From: Calocera cornea HHB12733
Taxonomy: Eukaryota > Basidiomycota > Dacrymycetes > Dacrymycetales > Dacrymycetaceae
NCBI GenBank assembly: GCA_001632435.1
Contig: KV424111.1
Coordinates: forward strand, 3,579 to 48,441
DNA length: 44,863 bases
Direction: 5' to 3'
The first letter of the stretch is position 1. Each line of letters starts with the position of its first letter. The position numbers and the translations under genes are program-made. A model generated the notes under the pieces. The model ran no database searches, was not told where the DNA came from, and was given only the letters and a program-made list of their open reading frames with translations. Below are positions 31,248-42,510 of this stretch, in pieces.

Positions 31248-33361
31248 CTACAACTCGTCCTTCATCTGCGATTCGGTTTCTAGTGGCCAGCATAGAGCTG
31301 GCGTTGTGCCTTCGACGATGTATTCGCACTTTTCCGGCTCCGCGATAGACAGCAGCGCATTTTCGGTGCCGCAGGTGAGAACCAGCTGTAAATATATTAG
31401 CTTATGTGCAGGCACGAACAGTGGAATCAACTTGCCTCGACGCTACGCTCCGGCCCGTTCCAACATCTGGCACCATGCTCGTAGAGTTGTGAGGAGTAGT
31501 ACTCGAGCGTTCCCTCCGCGGCCTCATCGTTCCAAGTGGTGAACCGACTGGATAAGGTCTCAGCCCCGACTGGGAGACAAGAGCACGGACTCTTACCCCA
31601 TATTGTGTACACCACCTCCGTTGTTCGACCGCTGGGTCGCTTGGCCGAAGAAGCAGATGGAGTAAGTGTACCTGTCCAATGTAAATATATGATCATTGTC
31701 CGGATTGAGGGCACTGACTCTCCCGTATTCTTCTCGATGCATGTGTCCTTCAGCTTCAGCCATTCCCCCTCTGGTCCGTAATAGCCAGACAACTTGGTTA
31801 ACAAATCTTCTGCAGCGGCCAAGTCGTCTTCGGCCTCCCGAGTTGCTCGCTGAGCATCGCTGTAAGCGTTACGAGCTCGCTGCACCTCTGCCAGCCAAGA
31901 CGTTAGCAGACATCCACACTGACTTTGAGTGTCGTACCATCAGAGTCGGACGTATCCAAGACCCCGCGGACTACGCCAAGCCGTACCATCCAGCTGATCA
32001 GTAGAGCCTTCGTTTCGTGATAGTACGGTACCCAGGCTTCGGGGAGATAGTGCTCAATTGAGAAGACTGACCCGGATTGAGTTGCGTCACGCGAGACGTC
32101 AAAGTACTCACGAATTGAATCTTCCGACTTGCCGAAGCCAGCCAGATGCTGCTCATGCTCCAGCAACAGGCCAGTCAAATCAGCCTGGCCTAGACGTTTG
32201 AGCTCCTCTGCGGTCCAAACCTCTACGTCATCCTCATCCTGCTTCAACATTTCCTCCACACCCGCCTCGGTAACTTCTGGCGCGGCTCCCTTTTCACTGT
32301 CCAAGAAGTCTTGATAGCCTTTGATGGCGCCACGGACTGCCATGTCTTGGTAGTTCGGATTATGGCCCTTTTCTAATTCCGCAAGAATTGTTGTCAAGGT
32401 AGTGATTTTGCCTTCCAGATTAGAGACCTTTTTCGTAAGCGCCTGAACGGCAGCCGAGTGCGACTTTAGGGACGCATACAATGCTACATACCATGAGCCA
32501 GACGTCCAAGCCGGAAAGCAGAGGACGTACGAGACTTGAGCTTGTACTCCAATGCCTCAGCCGAAGTGGACTCTACGCGGTCGAGAACGGCTGATAGTAC
32601 GGTGAGACCTTGTATACAGGACATTCCCATACGAACGGACCTTTGAGGCGCATCTCATCCAGGCGAGCCTGATCAACAGCCTGCCGACCCTTCTCGAGAG
32701 CCTCCTCAAGTCTTTTCTTCTCCTTCTTTGCATACAAAACATAGGTCGAACGAATCTTGGATCCCTTTGTACATCCGTGAGTATTTTTTTCTTCAAGAAA
32801 CGTGGCAATGCGGACGTACAGTTCTCCTCAGTTTCCGCTCCTGCTCCAGAGTTGTCCGGTAAGCTTCACCGAGTTCAGCACAGCGGTTCGGGCAAACGCC
32901 AGCAGGCTCATCGGATCCATCGCAGCAGTCAGAATCTAACAAGTATCGTCAGTATGGCGCAATGAAGCGAAGGACGCACTAACCGCAGAGCCCATCGTTG
33001 ACACGAAGGTTGGGGATGTCCTTCGGCAGGTGGCCTTCGTTGACGCAATGGAACATTCCACCTTTGCAGGCGCTCGTGCCTGAGAAGCAGTCAGCAAAGC
33101 TCCAGAAAATGATAATCAAAAAGACGCGCCTGGCTCGTCGCTGCCATCTGCGCAGTCACAATAGTCGTCATTGACAGCGGAGAATGGCAGTAGGTCTCCT
33201 GTTCCATCCAAGCATCGCCATTGCGGCGGGTTCGAGCCAGCTATTGGGGCATATAGGGAGATCTTATCCTTCGGCACGCCGAGGGTAGGAGAACGATGTG
33301 CGCTCTGGGATAGAGCTATAGGAATAAGAAAGAATGGAGCCAGTGTCGAATGCAGGCGCAT
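31248..33361 (-). CDS. Glucosidase II beta subunit (PRKCSH/GTB1)
   Basis: Eleven exons (33361-33130, 33079-32984, 32935-32820, 32764-32641, 32590-32531, 32483-32112, 32066-31938, 31887-31719, 31671-31597, 31547-31436, 31385-31248) encode 540 residues. A signal peptide covers about 1-19. Two Cys-rich LDLa-like motifs follow ([31 protein letters not shown]), then a charged coiled coil ([19 protein letters not shown]) and an acidic segment. The C-terminal MRH domain includes [37 protein letters not shown] and [10 protein letters not shown]. The protein ends MKDEL, an ER retrieval signal. It anchors the catalytic alpha subunit that trims glucose from N-glycans during folding quality control. Two introns appear to be GC-AG (donors at 33129 and 31435); see findings. 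Other junctions are GT-AG and phase-consistent. Confidence 0.93.
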
Positions 33362-33609
33362 GGTGGTGTACGGTGGGTATCGTCGCGTAGAGACCACGTC
33401 GACAGGGCCGCGACGTAACACGACGCAAAATCAAAGTGGCGACAAGGTCGTGCGTACGACCGACTGGCTTGGCCACACCGCCCTTGTCAGTACACAATAT
33501 CGTTTGGTTATATCAACTTGATTTGGTATATAATCATGCAGCACGATTCATTGTTAACGGTACAAGAGAAGACTGGGTTGCGACTGGAACCTCCTGGACT
33601 CACGGCAGC

Positions 33610-34448
33610 TCACGCCCATTCCTTGCCGATCTTGAACGTCCACTCGAAGTCTGGAACCCTCGTCAAGCTCCGGAACTCGAAATGGGATGAGAGCCACTCA
33701 CCGGCATACACCGACATGTCATCATCCGTGACACGCGACCTCGCAGTGTAGGTGCCAGATCGGGCGAGCATGCCCGATGGCGCCTCTTCCGACGCAAACA
33801 CCTTTGTGTAAGGCGTCGGACTGGGACCGTAGGAGCCGATCATCGAATCCATCTTGTCAACTGCAGAGAGCGTTAGATATGGCAAGTGCATTACCGAAAT
33901 ACTCACGTTTGATGCCAGTACGCTTGACGACCTGAATCTCATGAGACTTGGAGTTGAGCGGCTGGATAGACGAACTTTACCTGCAAGTAGCGAAGGCCAG
34001 AAACAATGCTGTGGTTGACCATGAATGTCATGGTGACCGCATATTCCGCGCCTTCCTTAATAGTAATCGGGTTCTTCTTGTAATCCGTCTTGTCCGCCAA
34101 TGTCATGACAATCGGCGTGCTCAGAGTAGGGGAGGTCAAGGTCAAGGAGATCACCGTGACCTACGGCGCTGATCAGGCATGCACCAAGACCGCTGGCTCG
34201 TGAGACGAACCTTTGGACCACTCAGTTCACCCGGTACATTGCCATCAATCCCCAGAGATGCCTTCCAGCGGTTGAGGGATTCGTCGTTCTTGTCAAGCTC
34301 CCGATACGTGTCCAAGGTCTTCTGCTCTCCCGGCTTGTAGCCCTATTTGGACATTAGATGATGTCTCTGGTTGGTATTCGGTGTGTCTTACAGGGGCGAA
34401 AGTTGGCCGGAGATCCTCATCATCGTGTTGCTCTTGGGGGGCGGACAT
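33610..34448 (-). CDS. RDI1: Rho GDP-dissociation inhibitor
   Basis: Exons 34448-34392, 34342-34211, 34160-33981, 33931-33907 and 33860-33610 encode 214 residues, the normal RhoGDI size. The N-terminal regulatory arm is acidic (EQHDDEDLRPTFAP) with helix YRELDKNDESLNRWKASLG. The immunoglobulin-like prenyl-binding fold follows: VTVISLTLTSPTL, YAVTMTFMVNHSIVSGLRYL, VVKRTGIKLDKMDSMIGSYG, and GTYTARSRVTDDDMSVYAGE with C-terminal DFEWTFKIGKEW. RhoGDI extracts prenylated Rho, Rac and Cdc42 from membranes. Exon 4 is only 25 nt and supplies VVKRTGIK. BEM1, on the other side of the Cdc42 cycle, lies about 10 kb away, probably by chance. Confidence 0.94.
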
Positions 34449-34666
34449 GGTGCGCAGAGTACAAGCAGGTATAGCAAAGGGCAGAGTTGGTGATACGGTG
34501 TCAAGGTGCGGTTGCCATGCACCGCCAGACACACGCTCGCAGGCGCCCCGGCCAGTCGTAGTCTAGCGGAAGCAATGGATCCCTTAGTCGCGTCCAGACC
34601 CCAGACGATGCGCCTCCTCCAACATCGACCGGCAGCCTAGGGTCTCCTACCCCCTCCCTCACCGCC

Positions 34667-36531
34667 ATGACCACTCCTCTCAAGAGACGCAGGCTGCAAC
34701 GCGTTTCTTCTACTGGGTCGTTCACCCTCTCCGACCCAAGTGACGAGGAGATTGTCACCGCGAAGAAAGTGCGGCAGGCGTAGGTGAAATAGTCATCCGG
34801 GTGCCACGCGTTCTGACCGTGGGCCTAGTCCGCCAACCCCGCGTGCGACACCCGTCAAGCCCGTTGCGCTCTCCTCGCCTGGAGCGAGAAAGCAGTCCAA
34901 GGCATCACTGCCGTTACCGCCCACGCTCTCTCACCTTCTGCAGCTTCATTCCGCCTTGGAGTCACTCCTCGCCCTCAAACTTGGCTCATCGTCTTTGGCG
35001 CCCTCGCCCCATCCGACGCGACCCGATACCCTCACAATCATCAATATCTGTACGAGCGCCGAGCTCGAACGGGCTGCTGGGAGACGCTGCGCTCCCATCG
35101 AGATCGCCCGCCTTTGTTGGATCTACGAGGCGGGCGTACCGCCTATACCACACGAGACGCGACCCGAGACACCTGTGAACCCTATTCAGCAAGACGACAA
35201 TCCCTTCCTCACGCCGACCAAATCCCGCAAGTCCGAGCTCGAATGGTTACGCGGCGGAGGCGGTATCACCCTCAGTCCTATGCGCGTGCTCGACAAGGAG
35301 TCTGGGAAACGCAGAACGATGTACGCGTTTGGTGTCGAGCTCGATGTGAGCGACGGCGGAGGGAGGACAGGGATGGATGTGGCTAGTCGCTGGCTCTCCG
35401 AGAAGCAGACGCGAGTTCGGCTGATTGAAAAGCGTATCAGGGAATGGTGGAAGGTGTGCAGCAAGCTGTGATGGATCTTGTGCTCGAGTCTGACATTGAC
35501 ATAGGCGAACACTGTCAGCCCTTTGCCTCCATTCCCATCCTCGCTTCTGCCGCCCCTAATCCAACCAGCGAACCTTCCGACTCCGTCTTCCACCAGGACC
35601 CGCTCGCTGACCTCCACACCGTCGAAAGGACGCGCGATAGCGTTCAACACGCCGACTCCTACTCGCGCCAGGAGCTCACTCCTATCCGATGTCAACCTCA
35701 TGGGACCTCCCGAAACGCCCACCAAAGTTCGCGTATTGGCATCGTTGCCCGTGACGCCGGCGAAGTCAGACGGGAGGATAACCCCAACAAGCGGGAGCGT
35801 AAAAGATCGCAAGAGCGCGTTATTTGAGCGTGTGGGTAATTCCCCTATTCCATCGAGGCGCGTGATGCTGACTCCTAATATAGCTGGCGGCCAAGGCTGG
35901 CACCCCTAAGGGTAGCGTGCTCTTACGTGACGAGCATACCGATTACGAACGCATAGTCACAGCCGATGAGCTGAAACGGCGAAGCGCTCTCAGCAGGCTT
36001 GGCGGGGTGGCCGAGGGAATCTACATGTGTGTGCCCCCCGGTTGACCAATATGGAAGGGAATGTTGGAGGGTTAACGCGTCGCCATAGGTTATTCTCATC
36101 CACCGGAGGTGATTTGGCGACACCTGCCACTCGCCGTCGGCGTGCCGTGCCGATGGACGAAGCGGTTCAGATCCTAGTGAAGAGCTCAAAGGTCGCTATA
36201 TCCGAGGGTGGGTTTAATTTCGCCCATGTGCATCGCGCTTCGCTGACTGTTCATTGTCTCAAATCTAGCGGAAGCCCAATCATCCATCAAGATGCTGGCC
36301 GAGCTTTGTCCATTTTTCGTACGCGTCCTCGTGATTGACCGTGCCGAATGGCTAGAAGCCCCAAGCTCATCTGCGCTCGCCGCGCCGCCGAGTCCTGGCT
36401 CGGTTGCGGTCGCCGAGGTGAGCAGGCGGTCACCTGGAGGAAGCCCGAAACGAGTTGGTCGAAACGAGGACGGCGGACTGCGCCGGGTTCGGGAGCGGAT
36501 TCGACGTGAGCTTGAGAACCCTGCTGTATAG
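34667..36531 (+). CDS. CDT1: DNA replication licensing factor Cdt1
   Basis: Exons 34667-34779, 34829-35453, 35505-35831, 35884-36026, 36089-36207 and 36269-36531 encode 529 residues. A basic, Ser-rich N-terminus (TPLKRRRLQRVSSTGSF) is followed by a geminin-binding-like winged helix (HLLQLHSALESLLALKLGSS, RRCAPIEIARLCWIYEAGV, GMDVASRWLSEKQTRVRLIE), a linker with many TP/SP sites, and the C-terminal MCM-binding winged helix (SALFERLAAKA, ADELKRRSALSRLGGVAEGI, PMDEAVQILVKSSKVAISE, AEAQSSIKMLAELCPFFVRV). Cdt1 loads MCM2-7 with ORC and Cdc6 in G1. The frame is open upstream of 34667 back to a stop near 34559, but without an ATG. The assignment rests on the C-terminal domain and the order of parts. 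Confidence 0.82.
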
Positions 36532-37613
36532 GACCGTGGATATGCAACCGGGGTCGGCGGTTTCGGGGGACGGGGAGATCGTAAGGCCGGGCGGTATGAA
36601 CCCCGCCGCGCGAGGTGCGGCCTGAGCGCTTAGTGAACTCGGTGATTGAGGCCTTTCGGCGAGGGGCCTAGATTGCGGATGTGTTTGTGATAGGATAGGA
36701 CAAGCCAATGCCATGTATACAATTTAGGTAGTGTACCCTCCTGCCTCCATCTGTTGTTCTTTGTAAATTTTCGTTTGAGTCAGGAGGTGGATGAGCAATA
36801 TTATATGTCCTGGGCGTATCGCCATCCACCAGCTCTGGGTAGGAGCGGCGGTTTCGTCCGACGGAACTACGGAAGGTGCGATGCGCGGTCAGAGGGCGGG
36901 TACATTTATGTCAGCGGAATAACGTGGCCGGGGAGGCGTGCCCGATTTGGGCGCGTCAAGAACGCGATGGCTGAGGCGGCTGAGGCGGCTGATGCAAGCT
37001 GTGCCGTCACTCTGAGTCGCGTACCGCCCTTGTGGTTTGGGGGCTGACTAAGGGGGGGTATGACGGTTGGCGGATTAGGCTTTCGCAGCGTTTGGCCGTC
37101 TGAGATGGCGGCAAGCACTTGTGCCGAGGCCCCCGGTACATGCGTCATGGACCCGCTACACCTGTAGGGCGCGAAGGCAAATCGGCGGCGGGAAGTGGGA
37201 AGCGGAGGCAGATGGGAGACTCGCCTGGCTGGCACGGGCTGGACGAACTCGGACGCTCGCCTCCTGGCGGACGCCGCCACCCGAACGGCCGTGTCCACGA
37301 CGCCCGGACGTGAGAGAGATCTGGTCAGCTTCGGGACATGGCTCTCCTGACGCCCTCCCCGCCCAGGCATGTCCCGCAACCCCCCGTGAGTCCGCTTGCA
37401 TAAGATGGACACTCTCATCACCTCAGCAACCCGCTCCTACTCCCCCCCTTGCCCTCTTTCCACGCTTCTCCTCTCCCATCCACGTCCCCCCTCCCCCCTA
37501 CTCCCCTTAATACCTAACGCCCTCCTCCGGCCCCCGCAACCTCCTATTTCCGCTTAGGAAGTACCCCCCCACTTCCCTTCCCCTCACGCCAGTACACTCA
37601 GCACACGACCAAC
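36532..37613. other. Intergenic region CDT1 / YTP1-like, CT-rich leader
   Basis: No gene is seen in these 1082 bp. The last about 190 bp are very rich in C and T (for example 37440-37580), a typical pyrimidine tract before a well-expressed fungal gene. Confidence 0.5.
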
Positions 37614-39680
37614 ATGCGCGTCTCTTCATCCACACTCCTCCTCGCACTCGCCGCCCTCCTCGGCGTCGCTCTCGCCTCAAGCCCTGCTCAGTTACAACAA
37701 AGACGGTCGGCCCTCGCGCCCCTCACGCCTAGACATGACGACCACCCCACGATGAACATGGACGAGCACGAGCACGCTCACTCGTCCCACGACCAACCAC
37801 CCCTCCTAGAGCTCAACGAGACCGAGATCCTCATGTGGCACGACCCAGACCCGCCCTCATACTGGCAACACGACTTTGGCCACCTCGAGCCAGAGGAGGG
37901 CGGCGGACCCAGCTACATCGCCTTCATGGTCATCCACGTGGTATCCCTCACCTTTGCCTACTTTGTATTCCTACCCCTCGGTACGCCGCCCGGGTCCCTT
38001 GCATCCGAGACAAACCTTGCTGACACACCGCAGCCATCGCACTCCGTGGGGCCAAGCACCCATGGCACGGCCCTGTGAACACCACATATCTCCTCCTCAC
38101 CCTTGTGGGCATGCTTTCCGGAACACTGTACAAGAAGCTTACTCCCGATCTGTGCGTATATGCTCGCCCGCCCCATCTGACATCTCTAAACTCGCGCATA
38201 CAGGTATGAGAACTCGGCCCATGGAAAGATGGGCACCATCCTGTTGACGGCGTCTACACTGTTGTCGTTTGTTGACGTGGCACCCGTCGCGAAGCGCGCT
38301 CTCGCTTTCCTCAGATCCTCGGACAGGTCCCTGTCCCGCCTCTTCTACTACGTGCTTCTCGGAAAGGAGTCGCATGGCTACGATCTCGTCAAGGAAGCAG
38401 AGTCCTTCTCCCTCCAGGAGCACATTGAAGAGCAAGAGTCTTTTATCCCGCGTGATCAGACTTCCGAGGACTGGCCCGACTCTGCCCCTCAGCTGCACTC
38501 CCCGGCTCGCGAGTCCCTTACTTCAGATGATCACTCCGAGATCACCCTGCATGACGGCACACATGTGCAGCACACCTACCCCGATGAACGTCAGAGTCGC
38601 CAGTCGCTGACGAAGCGCTCTCTCTGGATTTCCTTCCTCGTAGCGGAACATCTCCTTGTGGCTTTCGGCGCTATCGTGACGCTCTCGGGCATGACCAATT
38701 ACATTGGCATATGCCGCGCTAGCTACCTTCCCGGCTGCCTCGCACACACTATCAGTGAGTCCCTATTCCTGATCAACCTCCTTCCAGTAGCTTACGGCAT
38801 TCGCAGAGGGTGGCATCTTCTGGTTCTACGGCATTGTGACGTTCGCCCGTTACTGTGGCGCATTCTCCCAGATGGGCTGGGCGTGGAACGCTGTCTACAC
38901 GGCACCTGGAAAGCGCCCTCCCCCTTCTGCAGAAATGATCGAGTCTTCCGTCATCTTCCTGTACGGCGCCATGAACACGTGGATGGAACGCTTCGGCGCG
39001 GAACCTGGCAGCCCTTACACCACGAAGCAAATCCAGCACATCTCCATCGCGGTTATGTTCTGGTTCGCTGGCTTGATCGGCATGGCACTCGAGTCCAACT
39101 TCGTTCGCAGAATGCTGTCGAAGCCTGCGCTCGTCCAGACCGGCCATCCCGAAAGCGAAGTACCTCAACCGCCTAGCTACCGCGGCAGCTTCAACCCGTT
39201 CCCTGCGCTCTGCATCGGTATCACTGGCGCAGCGATGTCTGCCCATCATCAGACGTACCTGTTCCAGGTCGAGATCCATGCGCTGTGGGGATACATGCTG
39301 AGCGCATTCGCGCTCTTCCGGTTCCTCACCTACTTCTTCCTCTGGCTCCGTCCGCCTACATCGCCCCTGCCTTCGCGCCCGCCTACCGAGGCTTTGGCCG
39401 CGTTTACCCTCGCATGCGGAGGCCTGACCTTCATCCTGAGTGGAGAGGAGATTACGTACATCGCGATGAGGACCGGCAAAGGTACGCCCGTGATTGGCCG
39501 GCGCATTAGACCAGGCACTGACATCTTCCAGATGATATGATGATGTTCCTGAATCTCGTTGTGGCTATCATGTGCCTCAACTTCGTCTGGATTCTCACCG
39601 TCCTTACTGTTCGTGGCTGGGCCGTTGGACGCATGGCGCGCACCTCCTCTCCCGGAAAGAGGGTTATGAATTCCGCTTGA
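37614..39680 (+). CDS. YTP1-like multi-spanning membrane protein
   Basis: Exons 37614-37980, 38034-38151, 38204-38754, 38807-39481 and 39532-39680 encode 619 residues. A signal peptide (LLLALAALLGVALASS) is followed by a His/Asp-rich lumenal stretch (HDDHPTMNMDEHEHAHSSHD). The first membrane span is YIAFMVIHVVSLTFAYFVFL, then WHGPVNTTYLLLTLVGML. A cytosolic loop rich in Ser/Glu separates the N-terminal DUF2427-like part from the C-terminal Ytp1 domain, which has several spans (LVAEHLLVAFGAIVTLSG, GGIFWFYGIVTFARYCGAF, ISIAVMFWFAGLIGMALES, MMFLNLVVAIMCLNFVWILT). The His-rich stretch could bind metal, which is inference. Yeast Ytp1 resembles mitochondrial electron transport proteins but has no proven reaction. 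Phases agree throughout. Confidence 0.85.
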
Positions 39681-40172
39681 ACACCGTAACGATTCCATTG
39701 TATATTTCATCAAGGTATAATAGTGTTCTTTATGCTGCAATGCATCTCCACACGCACTGGGATCCACATAGTCGCATTTCTCCGTTGAACGTCAGTAGAT
39801 AGACGTGTATGCTTTCACAAATGGTGCCTCCATTACTACTTGTTGTTGTGCCACCTGTAGTTACGTAAGGGTGTAATTCCGAGGGGGCGCCTTTTCAACA
39901 AAGAATCAATTCATCAATTTCATCAATTCATGATAACGTGTCGCGCCAAGATGAGCCCCGCGTCGCATGAACCGGAATTGCGATCCTGAGCCCAGCCTCG
40001 ATCTCGATATGAAGTCATATCGCTGATCGGAGCAAAGTCACAGGTTTTCCCACGCGCCACCGGGATGCGCCACACGATTGCCTATATTGTTGAACAATGA
40101 TTCAATCCAGTGCTACATATGCATTCTAATCATACAATAGCCGCGACTCCTGTGTAATCTTACTACATGCGC
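39681..40172. other. Convergent intergenic region YTP1-like / FHA-forkhead
   Basis: These 492 bp hold two 3' flanks. A short repeat TCATCAATT occurs near 39910. No gene is seen. Confidence 0.45.
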
Positions 40173-41896
40173 TCACTGTTCGCCTGCGTGAGAAACTGCT
40201 GCTTCCGCCAGCGCAGACAACCCTTCTCTGATAGCGTCCAACTGGGGATCCATGGCCGGCCTGGGAGAAACAGGAGGCGGTGGATTGGATAGCAAACCAG
40301 CGACGGTTTGCACGGCTGGTATCTCGGATTTGATCGCCGAGCTAGGCTTGCTAGAATCTGCTTCACCTGCTGCCGGTTCTGGCCCGACCGAGTCCACCTT
40401 GCCTTCCTTCTTCCCCTTCTTCTTTTTCCCCTTTGGTTTGCCGGGTGTCGCCTTCTGCCCTCGCATTTGCTCCTTCAGGTACTCGACAATGTATGCCTGG
40501 AGGATCTTGAGAGCCTGCTGGGCGCCTAACTGCTGTAATTCGCTCAGTTGTTCAGGGGTAAGGTGTGCAAAGATGGTCGGATTGAGCACTAGCCTGCCGG
40601 CGTCGAGCACAATAGGCGGTGCGTCCAAAATGGGGTTCGCAGAGGATGGATCGGTAGTCGTTGGGAGGGGCGCAATGACAATCGGTAATGAGACATTGCT
40701 CGGCAAGTTGAAGGGGCCACTTCCTGTCGCAGTTGGCGCGGACGCAACGGTGGCAGGATACGCTGTGCCAAGCGGAGGCGCTTGCGGGGGTTCGGATGGT
40801 AGTGGATATGTCGGGATTGGTACAGGTGCCATACTGTATGCAGGATGCACCGGTCGAGCAACTCCATCTGGCGGCTGATAAGGATGATGACGGTTTGTCT
40901 TTGCCGGAGGTGTTTCAAACAGCTGGTACGCGTTGGGGTGCAGTGTCCAATTGCATCCCTTGCCACGTTCGCCTTGTGATTTTGGCGATTTCACAAACGC
41001 ATTGTTCATCGAGAGCGTGTGTCGTATTGATGTCTGGAACGCAATCAGCAGAGATCGAGAGACCATCTGTCTCGAGAGCGCACCTGCCAACCACTGTTCG
41101 GATGCTGCCTGTACCAGTCGAACGTACGCATCATCCAATCAATGATATCTTGCAAGGTCGCTCGTCCGCCCATATCCCGTAGTGCCCTGTAGCACAGTTG
41201 GGCGTAGGTGTATGGCGGCTTCTGAGATGGCTGGCCCAAACCAGCGCCTAGCGGTATCAGTGACGGTGCTTCAGACTCGTCTTCTTCTTTCACATCGCGC
41301 ATCGGGGAAGCAGACGAGCGTGGAGGCGACGGAGAGGGCGAATCCGCTGGTGGAGTGACCGAAGTGACGTCGACAGGCGTAGATCCTGCAAGAGGAAAGT
41401 CTTTCCGCTCGGGGTTCGGACCGCCGCCGGGAGGCAAGTGAAAGTAGAACGTTCGATTGGCAATCTGCATCTTGGTCCTGAATGATACGTCAGGCATATC
41501 GTCTCTTTCAGGTTGAGGGTACACCACGCACTTTTGGTGTAACGGCACCCGTCCACCCTTTGCTATCCAAACATCGTCCACCCAGGCGCCATTGCGGCCA
41601 TGCACGGCAAACACGAAGCTACCAATAGACTCGTCGTACTCGATCTTCGCATGCAGCCGAGATACGCTTTTTAAGGCACCCAAATGAACGTCAACCGAGG
41701 GTTGATGAGGATGTGCGGGCTCGGCAGACGTAGACGGAGATCGCGGGGCAGGAGGTAGAGGTCGACGTCCGATGGTGATGGAGAGAGTTTGAAAATAGTA
41801 ATCGCGTCCCTGGCCATTGCCTGCGCCAGGAAACTCGAGCTTGTAGTAAGCCCTTATCTGCTGAGGGCGATCTGTAGGGCGGGACGACTGGGACAT
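40173..41896 (-). CDS. FHA-forkhead transcription factor (Fhl1/Fkh-like)
   Basis: Exons 41896-41084 and 41033-40173 encode 557 residues. An FHA domain spans about 17-155 (YYKLEFPGAGNGQGRDYYF, SITIGRRP, SVSRLHAKIEYD, GRNGAWVDDVWI) and would bind phosphothreonine. A Ser/Pro linker with an acidic patch follows. The forkhead winged helix is at about 226-315: QKPPYTYAQLCYRALRD, LQDIIDWMMRTFDWYR, GWQTSIRHTLSMNNAFVK and RGKGCNWTL, with the recognition helix WQTSIRHTLSMNNAF intact. The C-terminal part is Pro-rich, with a helical LTPEQLSELQQLGAQQALK segment and a Lys-rich GKPKGKKKKGKK. Yeast proteins with this order are Fhl1 (ribosomal protein genes) and Fkh1/2 (mitotic genes). Which one this matches cannot be settled here. 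Confidence 0.9.
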
Positions 41897-42510
41897 GGGC
41901 GTTGGGCGCCTACCACGCGTGTCGAGTAGCTAGGAGCAGCGCTGGAACGAAGCACAAGTGGCGGCGAAAATATGGTGCGCGACCCACCCCAAGGGTCTTC
42001 AGCAAACGTGTACTGCGTAGGCTCGGCATTCAATACGACCGTGACGGGCCCGTCCTCCTCCTTGCAGAAGCGGGCAGTATTGTGTGGATAACCCTACTGC
42101 GATAGCTATGAATTGACCTGCTGCTTGAAATGAATGGTGATCTGTACTGCCGACGCAGGGGCCGAGCGGTAGCCCCTATTCAGCATACGCCCGCACCATC
42201 ACGATCGACTGCCGCCATTGGGGTGGGTCACTGACGGCCGGCACATCACTAAAAAGGGGCCGCACAGACAAGGCCCGATAAGGGCTTACCAGGCGCAAAA
42301 TGGCTGAAATGTCCGCAACCCTTGCAGACCTGGCCACAAGGCCTTATAAGGCCAGGCACCGGGCTGCTGGTTGCAGACAAGCCTGAAAAGCCATTATTGT
42401 TTTGCTAACAGTTGCGATAAGCAGAATCCTTTCATAGCGTTAGTACACTCTCATAAGGACAGTGTGCCCTTTTGCACTTTCAACAGTGTTATTGCACCGG
42501 ATGTCCACCT

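Noticed and set aside
35186..35812. Minus-strand frame over CDT1
   Set aside because: The plus strand gives phase-consistent exons with the Cdt1 C-terminal domain; the minus frame has no features.
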